Positions 32,153 to 44,391 of a stretch of 64,000 nucleotides of DNA are shown here, piece after piece. A model generated the notes under the pieces. That model made no database searches. It had not been told where the DNA came from and worked only from the letters and a program-made list of their open reading frames with translations. Positions within the stretch are counted from its first letter, which is position 1. The number at the start of each line of letters is the position of its first letter. This DNA is from Stenocarpella maydis (Eukaryota; Ascomycota; Sordariomycetes; Diaporthales; Diaporthaceae). The DNA lies in contig NQMI01000038.1 of assembly GCA_002270565.1 (NCBI GenBank), positions 227,332 through 291,331 of the forward strand. Direction: 5' to 3'. Position numbers and translations under genes: made by a program.

Positions 32153-34154
32153 TTGGGGACGCCCGCTGGTATGATGATGAACGGGTAGCGCGTGGGCATA
32201 TGCCTGGGACCGACGTGCATGGTGTGGGCGTACCGGGATAGGCGTGTGTTACCTTCCGTACATCGGAAACCAGTAGATGAGAATCACTCATCACTCGAGA
32301 CTTCAACTAAGGCGTTGGGTGCTGGGGAGGAATATTGGTAAGGGCAGTGTATATCGCGCGGTTGTTTTGTTGGCGTCTGTTTGCTTGCTATGTCAGGTGA
32401 CGCATACATGGATACTCTTGGTGGTCCTATTCGTGCCACCATGTTCAACACTGCGTAGACTCAGCGCGCTTGAGTATTAGCTGAACTTGGTGGCGCTCGC
32501 GATGACACGGTGGCCCCGGCTGCGCGGTACGCTCTGCAAAGGTCTCACCGTCCAATCTCCACCAAAACAAATCGTCGATCTGGCCGGCAAGCAACCTCGC
32601 CATCTCGCCAGAAATCCTGACTTGGCTGCTTTTCCCGCCCTCTGAGGTCACACTGCGTCATGGTTGTGGCAAGGGGACCATCAGGAACCTCCTCCGTCCA
32701 TACAAGCCACCTGTGCCGTCTTGACCCTCCCTCCCTGCCACAAGAGGTGGGCGATGGTACCGATCGCCAAGACGAGAAAAAAAAACAATACCAAGAAAGG
32801 GTCCGCGCATCAGCTACTGTGCATCGGGGCAATTAAGCTTGGTGAGTAGAGTTGTCATTTCCCCAGGAACGACTCCTGGCCCGAAGGAGGGGAAGCTTCA
32901 CGTTTATGGTTTCACCGGATGTCGCGTGAAACAAAAGAGGACCCCTCTCTCCCCGCCCGTTCAATACACCGGCCGTGATAAGAGTAGCAATCAGGAGGGA
33001 GGCTCTCAAAGCTTCAGGCATGCAGAGATATATAGTATGTGGACGGACGGACGGACACTCGGGGGGGGGGGGCATCTAGAACGTTCCCCCGCCCCCCAAA
33101 CCTTCTCGTGAAACACTTCCAAACAAACAAAAGCGGCACCATGCCAGGCCTCCAATTCTTTCCCGCCCAACCTCTCGAAACGACCCGGATCTTTTCGAGG
33201 CCGTCGAGTCGAGGGCCCGGCGGCGAGTACCACACAGGCTCGACACCGACGTGTCACAGCCGTCGTCCGTAGATATAGTATGCAGAGTCCCATGGCGATC
33301 CGATGTCGTTTGGGGAGCACTAGACGAGACGACCTTGGCCGCCGGCGCTCCGTCAGGAATAGATGGGTTGAACCCACCAAGCTGGTTTTGGATCGTCTCC
33401 CTGTTCCGCCATTTGCCCCAGGCGGTTTAGCGCCTCCTTGGGATGATTTACCCGCGAACTGGTCCGGAAGCCCACAGAGAAGACCCGAGCGGGCTAATTG
33501 GGCTTCTTGTGTCGCATGCGAGGAGAGGCATCTCATGTGTCGCGGTGTCATAATGTCTTTATTCGTTTCTCTGGGTATGATCCGACATTCGCCCTTAATC
33601 AACCCCACGGACAACTTTGTGTATTCCTCCCACCCCCGAAGCGCTGCCTTATTGCTCTTGAGCCACCGCTCGCAGCAAATCATCCCACTGCCTCCCCGCT
33701 GTTCTGTCTTTCCGCCAGGCCATCCACCTTGAGGTAAGAGTACAAATAAAAATTGTGCTTGAAGGAGAGTCCAGAATGTAAAAATAAGAGGGTTAAAAGA
33801 TGCCCCCCCCCCCAAGTGACTAGGCTGGGGAGTGTCAAGAACAGAAAAGAGTCGCGCTCTTGCTGCCGCCATGGGCACGGGGAATAATACAGAAAGGTTG
33901 GAAGGAAAACACAAAGAACAATCCAATCCACACAATTTCCCAACGCCTCCTGCCTCATATGTCATGCCCTATCACTTGTCCAAACTTCAGTGAATCCTGA
34001 ATGTGGGGTATAGAAGAAAATAAAATCCAGTCCGTAGTCGATCCGTTCGTTTTTAGGCCCGCCAGGTTGCGGGGAACCATGATTGTAAAAATGCTGTACC
34101 TCGTGAGTTTCAAGCCAGGCCACACCCCGCCTCCTGCTCATTTCCTCGGAATTC
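32153..34154. other. 2 kb without a recognised gene
   Basis: An open frame of 319 codons exists on the minus strand at 33006-33965, but its composition is irregular, it contains translated homopolymers and it resembles nothing known. The stretch has runs of G or C at about 33061-33072 and 33805-33814. It lies 3' of both flanking genes and may hold long 3' UTRs. Confidence 0.45.
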
Positions 34155-35144
34155 TCAGATCCACTGAGGGGCCGGTGCCCTCGCATGCCTCGTCTCGCTG
34201 AAGAACGTGGCGAAGAGTCCCTGAATCTCAGAGATGTAGTCCTCCGGGGTGAACTTCTTGAGACCGAGATCAACTAGCTCCTGGTCCTCCTTAGATGCCG
34301 CCGGGCGCTTCTTGTCGGCTGTCGCGGACGCATACTCCTCGGCCAACTCTGTCACCTGGGCCAGCTCCTGGCCGAACGGGTGGGACGAGGCACTGGAGGC
34401 GGCAGGCTCGTTGTGGTGCAGAGCTGACGCAGATGTGGACAGCGCAGCAGGGACAGGTGGAGGAGCCATGTGCGAGGTTTTGGGAGGTTGCTGTCCGCCG
34501 AACGAGTGGTGGCTGCTAGCCATGGTGCTGGTTGAGGCGGATGATGATCGCGAAAAGCTGAAGCTAGCCTTGGAGGAGACGGTGCGGCTGGATTGCTCTG
34601 AAAGCCTTGAGGCTGAAGGCCTGCGGCCGAGGGGCTCATGGGAATTTGACTCTGCGGGTCTCGAGGCGGATGTCTTCCGGGACAAAGGCTCATAAGACCT
34701 CTTTGTGTGTGAGGGCGACCTTATCGGAATGGCCGGCACTTCTGGCGTTGGCACGGATGACTGACCAGGCAGAGTGAAATAACACGACAGGTGGTTCGGC
34801 TCGGTAACAGGGGCTTGTTTGGCGTCTTTGTCACGAGGAAAAGGCGAGTCTGGGCTTGTCAGAGGTGAAGATGCGCCAGTCGACATGTGGTCCGAGCTCC
34901 CGTCGGAGCGGAGTGAGAATGATGAGGTTGTTGAAGTAGCAGTCTTGGGTTCTCTCTGGATATCCGGAGCATTGTAGGAGAGCATGTTCGTCGTGTGAAT
35001 CAACTCGACCGGACCCGAGATCTTGCTCCGAATGGGACCGCTGAGAGACGTCTTGACAGTATGGCTCCTGACAGGCTTGCCATCTGCGTCACCACCTCCA
35101 AAGACCTTGGCCCGGCGGGTCGTAAACGCTCGGGCTAAAGACAT
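34155..35144 (-). CDS. Disordered protein with CRIB-like motif, 329 aa
   Basis: This is a single exon starting MSLARAFTTRRAK. Residues 42-50 read ISGPVELIH, which fits the Cdc42/Rac-interactive-binding core IS-x-P-x2-[FL]-x-H. The second histidine of the usual HxxH is Asn (HTTN). The rest to about residue 280 is Ser/Pro/Thr-rich and probably disordered, with repeated SYEPLSRK/SHEPLGRR/PSASRLSEQ modules. A conserved-looking acidic helical end (QELVDLGLKKFTPEDYISEIQGLFATFF) closes the protein. The N-terminus and this tail look conserved among filamentous fungi from memory, but I know no characterised member. By inference it could be an effector or scaffold of Cdc42/Rac in polarised growth. The start sits 4 kb from the next gene upstream. 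Confidence 0.7.
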   Translation of the reverse strand: MSLARAFTTRRAKVFGGGDADGKPVRSHTVKTSLSGPIRSKISGPVELIHTTNMLSYNAPDIQREPKTATSTTSSFSLRSDGSSDHMSTGASSPLTSPDSPFPRDKDAKQAPVTEPNHLSCYFTLPGQSSVPTPEVPAIPIRSPSHTKRSYEPLSRKTSASRPAESNSHEPLGRRPSASRLSEQSSRTVSSKASFSFSRSSSASTSTMASSHHSFGGQQPPKTSHMAPPPVPAALSTSASALHHNEPAASSASSHPFGQELAQVTELAEEYASATADKKRPAASKEDQELVDLGLKKFTPEDYISEIQGLFATFFSETRHARAPAPQWI

Positions 35145-36167
35145 TTTTGCTGGTGTTTTCAGATGGAACCGAAGTATGAGTTTTGTTGTGTCGAGATATC
35201 CTTTGGCCCGCCGGAGAAACCCTCCTCGGTGTAGTTGGTTGAGAGCTGGGCTTTTTTTTCTTTCGAAATGGGAGTAAAAGCTTTCGTGGTGCCTTTACTC
35301 GAGACAAGGTCGGTGACTTGCGGTGTCTTAACCACGAGGTCACAAAAGGTGACGTGCGACCAAAGGTGACTGGGTGGGTGCGACTCCAGCTAGTTAAGTG
35401 AGCTGCGTGATTGGGTCTGACGTTGCGCCGAGTTGGTTGGGTGCACACGTGCTGCCTTTTTTTTTTTAAAAAAAAAAACCCCCCCGAGAGGCCGTTTGCC
35501 GAGAGTCGGACAATCCCCAGGTGACCTTTTCAGGTGCAACACAAGATTTGGTCCGGATGACGAGCAGGGGACGGGGTAAATGTCTCGAGGCGGCTGCTGA
35601 AGTTATCTGTCGGGACTTGTGGAAAGGTTGTTTGTGGTGGGCAAAATGTTGGTCCCCGAGCCTTGGAAACGAAAAAAGAACCGAAGGCCGAAGGAGGTGG
35701 TCTTGGCCCGATATGGTGCGGAATGCAGCCCGGATGAGAAAGGAATCAGGCGAACCCTTTGGCTTGGAACCAGTCCCGGTAGAAGAATGAAAAAAAAAAA
35801 GGGGGGGGGGGGAGAATGAGGGCTTGTCTGGCCTTTCGCAAGCCGGGCTGGTAAAGGGTAGCTATAGCTGAGTCGAGGTGATGATAGCTGGGGCCGATAT
35901 CAGACGGTTTTGAGCCGGAAGAGTAAGCCCCCACGTGCGGGATGAGTTCAGCGGGTGCGAAATGTGTTTCGAGCCTGGAGCTTGGAAGTGGGTGCTGTTG
36001 TAGCAAAGTTAAGTTTATGTCTGACTTTGATCCCCTCGTTCCGCGGGTGTTTGGTCGCAGTCTAGCTTGTTCCAAGATCGACGGTGCACACCGGCTTCGA
36101 AGATCATTCCCAGGCTAGTCGAATCGTCGGCTGTCTGTGGACTCTGGACCTAGTGGCCAAAAAGTTG

Positions 36168-36200
<33 letters not shown>

Positions 36201-39160
36201 TGTGTGTGTGTGTGTGTATGTGTGTGTCTGGTGTGAGACTGGATATCAAGCGTGGTTCTCTGGGAAGGACAGACGGAGATGATCCTGGCAGTGTCTACAA
36301 AATCGTTCTCGAAACCTGCGATGGCGTATTCTGGTAGACTGTAGATGATGTTGGTGGTTGTAAAGGGAGGGACACAGTACCGCAGACCGTACACGATGAG
36401 TGAGGATTTGTCTCAGCAGAAGGAATGACTGGCTCGGCGGGCAGAGAAGAACAAAAACGGCCTGGAAGCCTGGTGACAGGAGAGAAGCTCTACACACAGA
36501 GAGAGAGAGGGGCGCCCTGCAGGGAGAAGGCATCTGAGGAGGAACGCGTAGTAATAAAAGTCAAGTGGAAGAGGCCGAGTGGATCGAGCTCGGAGAGCAC
36601 AAGCATGGCACCCCTGCAGCAAGGTCCTCCATCTATCTCCATCTCCCAGTGAAGGGAAAACTTGGGCCAGCACAGGCAGGTTGGCATGCAAGTAGACATG
36701 ACATGCATCCCGCCCGTTGAGGCCTGCAGAAGAGGGGTCCCCGGAACCTCGAATTCAGGGGTACCCACTGTTTGGCTCGTGGATGGTATGACAGGCATCC
36801 TTGCATCCCGGAGGGCCACTTTACATAGACCCTCGGCTCGAGCCCTTCGCACTCTCGCAAGACTTCTTCAACACACGTGTGTGCCGCGGACCTCCCTCCT
36901 CGGGCGCAGTATCTAACATACCTACCTAGGTAGGTAATAAACATCAAACACTTGTGGAGATGCTTTTGTTTAGTGTAGCTCTCGGGGCATTCGCCTGCTA
37001 TGCTATGCTACGGGCGGGCGCGGCCACGTAAAGATTCCCGCCCAGCACGCGCTGCAACTGAACACCAAGAAACAAGGCTTGGTTTGCCTCCCTCGTCGAA
37101 GGGAGCCGTCTGGCAGCAGGTTCACTTCTAATAATGGTCTAGAGCTGCCGGCCTGGGCGGGTGACGAGCGACTCCGCACCCTGGTCTCTGCAGCAGGGCC
37201 CGGCATTGATTGGCGGGGGTCAAGTCCTCTCCAATCTCTTTTGGGCAGGGTCGATGCAGGAACCAGGAGGGCATGTCACCTCACCTGCACCTGCAAGCAC
37301 CTGCAAGCACCTGCAGGGTAGCAGCGACCCACACCCGCTGCACCTCTTTTATCCTCACAATCAAATGCTTCCTCTCATTGCCCGCTTTTGCCGTCCCCCC
37401 TCCTCACTCACTCTGCTGTGCTACACTACAGTGCCAGCAGCATACACCACACTACATCCTCCTGGACCATGTGTACGTGCATACGGCGGCATCATGACAT
37501 GTCCAGCAGCCTTCCTTGTCTGAGACACTCTGGCCCTTTTAACCGCTTGACCTGATTGATGGTGGTGGCTCGCGAAGAAGTTTTAAAAAAAGGAACCCCC
37601 CCCCCACGCACCTACCGGCTCTTGGGTGCCACACCATATACACTGCTACCCCGGACCAGTTGCACTGAGTGGTTGACATCAGATCATCCGGTAAAACATC
37701 TGCGAGCGCACTGATGATCGACCAGCCTGTCAGTCAGTCTTTGTGCTCGCCCGGGCGCCACAGCCTCGGCCTTCCCCCGGACCTCTTTGCCGCTTCGCTA
37801 CACAGTACTTGTTGAGTTGTTCGACGAGGCCGAGAGGCGGATGGGAAACAACCCGACTCCCCCAACGACTGCATCTCAGAGCCTCGAATGCCATGCCCCC
37901 AAGTCCTTCGGTTCTGTGAGCATCGAGAGACATGCGCGTGGAACCTGGGGTCCATGGGCGATCGGATACCCAGAATCTACCTCTCACTCGCCGGCCCACC
38001 CTGGGTCAAAGCGAAGCATGGATCATGACCCAGAAGGGTGATCCACAACCCGAGCTACCGCAACCGGCCTAGCTGCCAGTCGATGAAACCGACCGTGGCA
38101 ATGCGTTTCTCCCATTGGGACAGTGTTCCAACCCTCCACCCTCCAGGGCCTCCACAGCCAACCAAGCAATACCGTCCCAGGCTTCGGAATCCATCCCCAC
38201 GAGCTTTGTCATGCTCCTCCATATAGTCAAATACATGCGGTTGTCGCCCGATGGGCCCAGCCTGTCACCTCATCCTCACGCCCTTGCCACTCGTGACTGG
38301 TGTAGCTGCGCCGCCGGCAGCTTCCTGTGGAACTGGGCAGGACAGTCACCCTGTGCCAACGGCCCGCCAGCCCGCCAGGGTATCTACGGAGTGTAGAGAG
38401 CCACACAACCGCCACCAACCCCTTTGCGCGCGCCAGGCGCCTGTGCACACAACACGGTCTTTCGCCGCATCACACTACATCACACTGCATCCACCATTTT
38501 CCTTGGGCCCCCCCAGCGTGATGCTATATCGGCCCACAGTCGGAGGGTCGCCGCGTCATCTTGCTATCCAGCCATCTGGCGCCTACATAGTATGTAGCAG
38601 CAAACACATGGTCTGAGCACCACTGGTGGCGTTCAAACATTGTGCACTAGATGCGTTTCGACACCGACGGTAGCTCCTCGTGCTGCCCTAGCAAAGTGAC
38701 ACGCCCGAAACTGGCACAGTGGCAAGACCAAAACCAGCAGTGTCTTGCTAGAGAAGCAAAAGATGATCGGCACTTGGTCGCTTCCGCCGCCAGGGAAGAT
38801 CCCGATCGGGAACACTGCTCCTGCCCGGTAATACAGCCGCCGGCCTAGCTAAGGGCGATCTAGAAGGCCACCGAACTTGTAGACACTTCACGGGTACGGG
38901 AGACAAGGCTTGATTTTACCTCCTTCACCTCACTCAAATGCCGTTCGACCATGCCGTGCAGACCCTACGGCGTGATGCTACGCTCAAACATCATGCCCTC
39001 ACTTCGTTGATAATCCAGAACCATGCTGGGCCAGGCATAAGGTGAGTCTTGTTGGATCGTTTTGCCAGCGAACGTGCTGTCTCTAGTGGTGTCCTGCTCG
39101 CTCAGCTGAACAGGCCCGGGCAGGATGAGCACGTCACAGACGTGTTCGGCGATGGGTCAA
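35145..39160. other. 4 kb gene-free upstream region of the CRIB-like gene
   Basis: No gene is seen on either strand. Frames are short and of low complexity. Contents: a T12/A11/C7 homopolymer series at 35459-35487, A10/G12 near 35790-35813, the compound microsatellite at 36168-36226, an ACCTAGGT palindrome near 36925, C-runs near 37590, and repeated CACTACA words near 37425 and 38470. It probably holds the promoter and long 5' leader of the CRIB-like gene and the 3' flank of PRP16. Confidence 0.45.
36168..36226. repeat. Compound microsatellite (AC)n(AG)n(GT)n
   Basis: About eight AC dinucleotides pass into about nine AG units and then about nine GT units with one interruption (GTATGT). The AC and GT arms are complementary and can fold back around the AG core. 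Confidence 0.95.
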
Positions 39161-42118
39161 CTACCTAAAGGCCATCCCGCCACCTCTTCTCTTCACCACC
39201 GGTTTCTTGACCGCTCCAGACGTGACAATCTTCTTCTTCACCGTGCTGGTGCTGTCGCTTGTCTTGACCTGGTCCTCCTCGGCCAGCTTCTCCTCCTGCT
39301 TCCTCTTGTCCTCGGCCATCTTGGCCTCGATCTCCATCTTGCGGTTGAACTCGGTCTCGATGACCCTCTTGTCTCTCGCCGAGTAGCCCTTCTCCTTGAC
39401 CGAGTAGAAGACGCCGCCTAACTCCGCTAGCCAGTGCGGGTCTACGCTCGTCACCGTCGACATGTACTCCTTGCTCGTGAGGATGAGCTCGTGGTACACC
39501 ACGTAGTCCGGCAGGAACCCCAGGCCGTACAGCGCGCTGGTCGGGTGCAGCTGCACGGTGACGCTCGTGCGGAGGTTGATGTACTCGCCGATGCCCTTGA
39601 CCTTGGCGGCCTGGTGGTAGTATCCACTGCAGATGCACTTGCGGATGACGTCCCAGTCGGTCCCGCACGACACCATCTCCATCTTCTGCATGCGCATGAT
39701 GTCCAGCAGCTGGTCCCGCACCTCCTTGGCGCGCCGCAGCGACTTGGAGTGCAGGAAGTGCTGCGAGCACCACCTGTCGCTGTAGCCGTTGGACTTCCAC
39801 TGCGAGTAGACGTGCAGGTACGTCAGGTGGTCAGACTCGGGGACAAAGAACTTCTCACGCGCGGCGTCCGACTCCTCCTGGCGCTCCTTGGGGCGGAAGA
39901 AGACGTTTGGCACGCTCAGCATCGACACGATCGTCACCATCTCCTCGCTGCAGCCGTACTCCTCGGACATGATGAGCAGCTTGGCCAGCGGCGGGTCCAT
40001 CGGGAAGGCGTTCATCTTGCTGCCGAGGTCCGTCAGCTCGCCAATGTTGTCGAGGGCGCCCAGGGCCCAGAGATCGAAAAGTGAGGTGGTGATTGTCTCT
40101 TGCGGTGGGGGGTCCATGAAGTCAAAGTCTAATAGATCCTTGACGCCCAGGGATTTGATGAGTAACACCGTGTTGGCCAAATTAGTCCTCTGGATCTCGG
40201 GGATGGTCTGTATATACAGCTCGTCATTAAACGCCTTCTCTGTATAGAGCCGGTATGCCTTTCCTGGGCCGGTTCTTCCTGCACGGCCCGATCTCTGACC
40301 CGCGTTGGCTTGTGAGATGGGAGTGATCTGCAGCGTGTCCATACCCATCCTCGGGTTATAGACCTTGAGTTTTGAGTAGCCGGCATCAACAACGTACATG
40401 ATACCGTCGACCGTGAGACTGGTCTCGGCGATGTTGGTGGCCACAATACACTTTCGTACACCCGGGGCTGCACGGTCGAAAATCTTGGCCTGTAGATCTG
40501 CGGGCATTTGGCTGTAGATGGGAAGGATGCTGAGTTTTGGTGCGTCGTTGAGAGCATCAAGCCGCTCTTGAATCAGCTCACAAGTACACTCGATGTCTTC
40601 CTGACCGGTCATAAAGACCAGAACATCTCCTTGTCCCTGCATCACGTGGATCGACAGCACTTGCTGAACAGCCTGGTCCACGTAGTCCTCAACCGGCGAC
40701 CTGTGAAACATCACGTCCACTGGGAATGTCCGACCCGGGATGGCGAACTCAGGTGCGCCCCCGAAGAAGTCAGAAAACCGCTTGGAGTTCATCGTCGCCG
40801 AGGTAACAATGAGCTTCAGGTCCAGGCGCCTCTGCAGGATCTTCTTGAACAAGCCCATGAGCACGTCCGTGTTCAGCGCCCGCTCATGAGCCTCGTCCAT
40901 GATCACGCACGAGTAGCGGTCCAAGTCCTGCTCGTTGAGGGACTCCCTGAGCAGGACACCGTCAGTCATGTACTTGATGACCGTCTCCTTGCTCGTGCAG
41001 TCCTCGAACCGAATCGCGTAGCCGACAGTGCCGCCCAGCTTGCACTCCATCTCCTCGCTGACACGTTTCGCAACACTCATGGCCGCCACGCGGCGGGGTT
41101 GGGTACACCCAATCATCCCCCTATTGCCATAGCCATCCTCGTAGAGAAACTGCGTGAGCTGCGTCGTCTTGCCGGAGCCGGTCTCGCCGACCACGATGAC
41201 CACCTGGTTGTCCCGGATGATGCGCAGGAGATCCTCGCGCACCGCAAACGCCGGCAGGAACTCCCGCTGCTCTCGCAGCGTCTTGCTCTGGCTGAAATTG
41301 CTCGCGCCCTCATTCTTGGACATGTGCTCGCTGAACTTGTTCGACTGAGGCCCGGGCTCCTTGCCGTCCTCTTCCTTCAGCGCGGGCAGCGCGCTGTCCG
41401 TGTCGTCGTCGTTCTTCACGCCCATAACATTCCCTAACGTCGTGCCAGCGAGGTTGGTAGCTTCCTGCGCCTGTTTCTGCCTCTCCCGCTGCTGCCTCCT
41501 CTCCTTGACAACTCTGCTTCCCTTCCGGCTAAACACGGCCATGTCGCTCTGGTAGTCCCTTACCGCGGGCACCGGGTCTAATTGTTTTGTAAATATAGTC
41601 CTTCCGTCCAGGAATGGCGGCCGTAGATCGTGGACCAACAGATGCACACGCATGGTGTCCTCGTCATCCTCAAACTCCTGGCCGCGGCGCTGCGCTACTC
41701 CCGAAGACAGCATCCGGTTCGTCTCCCACGCGTCGATCTCCTTTTGCTTCTGGGCCTGCCGCGCGCTCTGCTTGTCGAACCGGCCCACGCGCTTCTCGAT
41801 CAGCTCCCGCTCGGCCTCCTGCGACTCCGCCACCGTGTAGGACCCGAAGGGATTGTGGGCCTCATCGCCAAAGGCGTGCCCGAGCTCGTCCCCAGCGTAC
41901 CAATCCCGGTCGAGGGCTGTGTCGTCTTGCTCCTGCGCCGCGAGCTCGGAGCCAGTCTTGGCTGGCTCAGGCGTGGCCACGTCGCGGTTGCCTCGGGGTG
42001 TTGAGCGCCCGGATGAGAAGCGGCCGTTGCGCACTGGTACATCGCCCCAGCGGTCATCGGATCGTAAGGGGTTGAAATTCAGCCTCCTCCGCTTGGGATC
42101 TCGACTGTCGCGATCCAT
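39161..42118 (-). CDS. PRP16: Pre-mRNA-splicing DEAH-box helicase PRP16 (DHX38), 985 aa
   Basis: This is a single long exon. The N-terminal 270 residues are charged and disordered, starting [18 protein letters not shown]. Helicase motifs follow in order: [10 protein letters not shown] (about residue 309), II DEAH (about 406), III SAT (about 437), and [12 protein letters not shown] (about 606). Then come the HA2/ratchet region ([23 protein letters not shown], near 705) and the OB-fold ([16 protein letters not shown], near 866). The basic end is [11 protein letters not shown]. Length and the [20 protein letters not shown] lead-in fit PRP16 rather than PRP2, PRP22 or PRP43. It remodels the spliceosome after step one in the nucleus, powered by ATP. 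It is divergent from PWP1 across 433 bp, so the two may share a promoter. Confidence 0.93.
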   Translation of the reverse strand: MDRDSRDPKRRRLNFNPLRSDDRWGDVPVRNGRFSSGRSTPRGNRDVATPEPAKTGSELAAQEQDDTALDRDWYAGDELGHAFGDEAHNPFGSYTVAESQEAERELIEKRVGRFDKQSARQAQKQKEIDAWETNRMLSSGVAQRRGQEFEDDEDTMRVHLLVHDLRPPFLDGRTIFTKQLDPVPAVRDYQSDMAVFSRKGSRVVKERRQQRERQKQAQEATNLAGTTLGNVMGVKNDDDTDSALPALKEEDGKEPGPQSNKFSEHMSKNEGASNFSQSKTLREQREFLPAFAVREDLLRIIRDNQVVIVVGETGSGKTTQLTQFLYEDGYGNRGMIGCTQPRRVAAMSVAKRVSEEMECKLGGTVGYAIRFEDCTSKETVIKYMTDGVLLRESLNEQDLDRYSCVIMDEAHERALNTDVLMGLFKKILQRRLDLKLIVTSATMNSKRFSDFFGGAPEFAIPGRTFPVDVMFHRSPVEDYVDQAVQQVLSIHVMQGQGDVLVFMTGQEDIECTCELIQERLDALNDAPKLSILPIYSQMPADLQAKIFDRAAPGVRKCIVATNIAETSLTVDGIMYVVDAGYSKLKVYNPRMGMDTLQITPISQANAGQRSGRAGRTGPGKAYRLYTEKAFNDELYIQTIPEIQRTNLANTVLLIKSLGVKDLLDFDFMDPPPQETITTSLFDLWALGALDNIGELTDLGSKMNAFPMDPPLAKLLIMSEEYGCSEEMVTIVSMLSVPNVFFRPKERQEESDAAREKFFVPESDHLTYLHVYSQWKSNGYSDRWCSQHFLHSKSLRRAKEVRDQLLDIMRMQKMEMVSCGTDWDVIRKCICSGYYHQAAKVKGIGEYINLRTSVTVQLHPTSALYGLGFLPDYVVYHELILTSKEYMSTVTSVDPHWLAELGGVFYSVKEKGYSARDKRVIETEFNRKMEIEAKMAEDKRKQEEKLAEEDQVKTSDSTSTVKKKIVTSGAVKKPVVKRRGGGMAFR

Positions 42119-42551
42119 GGTCGTGACTTATGTACCGGCCTTCAGTCCTGAGCTGCGGGATGAGAGGTGCTCGGTTCCAGATCCAATCGTGCCAGTCAGT
42201 CGCCCTCTTGTTCCGGATGGGACACCGTGGAAACAGTTTCTATTGTCGTTTTATCATGAGCCAATTTCAAGGTAGCAAAGTTCGTATATTCAACAGTGTC
42301 TTCGACGGCCGGAGATTGCTGCTCCTGGTGTTTCGAGGCCTTCCACCATCCACCTGGACTTGCGGAGCTCTCGACATTAAGGATGTGGAAGGGCTGCTTG
42401 GCAGGTACACACCGATAAAGCAGGCAAGGGTAGGTAGTCTTATCGATAAGCCCTTGGACCAAAAAGTTTCCCAAGAAAGTCGGTCAACTCTCAAAATTGT
42501 GCTACTGCCAGTCTCAAACAAGCTGCGCATTCTTGTGGTCTAGTTTTGAAG
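42119..42551. promoter_or_regulatory. Divergent promoter region PRP16 / PWP1
   Basis: These 433 bases separate the two start codons. No TATA box is evident, as expected for housekeeping genes. An open frame of 137 codons runs through it on the plus strand but resembles no family. Confidence 0.5.
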
Positions 42552-44212
42552 ATGTCTATGATTACAACCGCGACATGGGTACCGCGAGGATTTGCGGCGC
42601 CTTTCCCACAAAAGTATGACTTCGACGAGGAAGAGTTCGAGCGTATCGCCTCGTTGGCCAAGCTCAACTTGGACGATGCGAACGACGACCTCGAGGAGGC
42701 AAAGGCAAAGGAGGAGAAGGACAGTTCAGACTCAGATGATTCGAAGAAGGCCACTGAAGGAGACAAGGATGAGTATGTGGCATTAACTTGCACCCATGTC
42801 ATCTTTTGCTAACCATGCACAGCATTGAGATTGACGATGACCTGAAAGAATACGACCTGGAGCACTACGACGACGACCCAGAGGAGGATATAGAAGTCGC
42901 GCAGAGCATGGGCATGTTCGGCAATGTGAAATCACTCGCATACTACGAGACCAACAAGGACGACCCGTACATCACGATACCCGACGAAGTGGACGACAAT
43001 GAGGAGCGTGAAGACCTGCAGATCCTCGCGACAGACAACCTGGTGCTTGCAGCAAAGGTCGAGGACGAATTGGCACATCTCGAGGTCTACGTCTACGAAG
43101 ACGATTCCGATAACCTCTATGTACACCACGACATTATGCTTCCCGCCATACCTCTGTGCGTCGAGTGGCTTGATATCGCCTGCGGAAAGTCCAGCCTCGA
43201 CAAGGACGCGACAGCCAACTTTGTCGCCGTCGGTACCATGGACCCCGATATCGAGCTCTGGGATCTCGACACGGTGGACTGCATGTACCCAAATGCTATC
43301 CTGGGACAAGGAGGCAACCCGGAGGACGAGAAGAAGAAGAAGAAGAAGAAGAAGAAGTCAAAGAAGGCCAACGACGAGTATCACGTCGACGCAGTACTGT
43401 CTCTCGCAGCAAACAGGAAACACAGGAATCTCCTCGCCTCCGCCTCCGCCGACAAGACCGTCAAGCTGTGGGATCTCCACACGGCAAAGTGTGCCAAGTC
43501 GTATACCTACCACACAGACAAGGTCTGCTCCCTCGCATGGCACTCCGTGGAGTCCACGGTTCTCCTGAGCGGCAGCTACGACCGCACCGTCGTCGCGGGG
43601 GACATGCGGGCGCCGGATGCGAAGCCGCCCAGGTGGGGCGTGGAGAGCGACGTCGAGAACGTGCGGTGGGATCCACATGATTCTAACTTCTTCTTCGTCT
43701 CTACCGAGAACGGTGTTGTCCACTACTACGACGTCCGAAATGCGCCCACAGATCTGGCCAAGAGCAAGGCCGTGTGGACACTTCAGGCACACGACCAGTC
43801 CGTTTCGTCCTTTGACCTCAACAGCGCAATACCAGGTTTCATGGTGACAGGGTCTACGGACAAGACCGTCAAGCTCTGGAATATTACACCCTCGGGGCCG
43901 TCCCTGGTGGTATCTCGTGATCTCGATGTTGGAAAGGTCTTCTCAACGACGTTTGGACCTGATCCAGAGGTCGCTTTCAGATTAGCAGTGGCTGGCAGCA
44001 AAGGCACGATGCACATCTGGGACACCAGCACGAATTTGACGGTTCGTCGGGCGTTTGCTGGAAAGCTCCCCGAGGCGAAGCCGGACGAGGAGATCAAGGA
44101 GAGGCTCGTTGGTGTCGCTGACGATGAGAGCGACTCCGATGATGACGAGGAGGAGGCCGAAGGTGATGGGGATGGAGACGGAGACGGAGACGAATCTATG
44201 GAAGACGAGTAA
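42552..44212 (+). CDS. PWP1: PWP1, WD-repeat ribosome-biogenesis factor, 536 aa
   Basis: Exon 1 is 42552-42772, the intron is 42773-42822 (GTATGT...CACAG), and exon 2 is 42823-44212, for 537 codons. The start MSMITTATWVPRGFA matches the PWP1 N-terminus, which begins with a tryptophan-containing conserved patch. An acidic segment follows, then the conserved DPYI region and at least five WD units, for example LLASASADKTVKLWDL, VTGSTDKTVKLWNI and AVAGSKGTMHIWDT. A run of nine lysines (codons near 43330) sits between blades 1 and 2, and the tail is acidic with five GD repeats. PWP1 acts in the nucleolus in large-subunit (5.8S/25S) rRNA maturation. One tryptophan is changed in a blade (VVAGDMR where WD is usual). 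Confidence 0.92.
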
Positions 44213-44391
44213 AGAAACCCCTGAGATGTCTCGAAGAACCAATTTTGATGGGATCACATGAGCCCAGTGGACGAGATAAATCTCTTATGGATATCACCGG
44301 TACAAAACCAGACCGTACGTGTCTCCAGGTCGTTTCTGAACGCCTAATTTATTCCATTGCACGATTCACCACCGACAAAACTCATGAAGAC

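Noticed and set aside
33006..33965. Open frame of 319 codons on the minus strand
   Set aside because: It translates poly-G/C runs and has irregular composition, no domain resemblance and no plausible promoter context. It is best explained as chance in GC-rich non-coding DNA.
40508..41437. 309-codon plus-strand frame opposite PRP16
   Set aside because: Antisense shadow of the helicase core. The helicase motifs I, II, III and VI are intact on the minus strand.
42130..42543. 137-codon plus-strand frame between PRP16 and PWP1
   Set aside because: It lies in the short divergent promoter, has no family resemblance and ends just before the PWP1 start.
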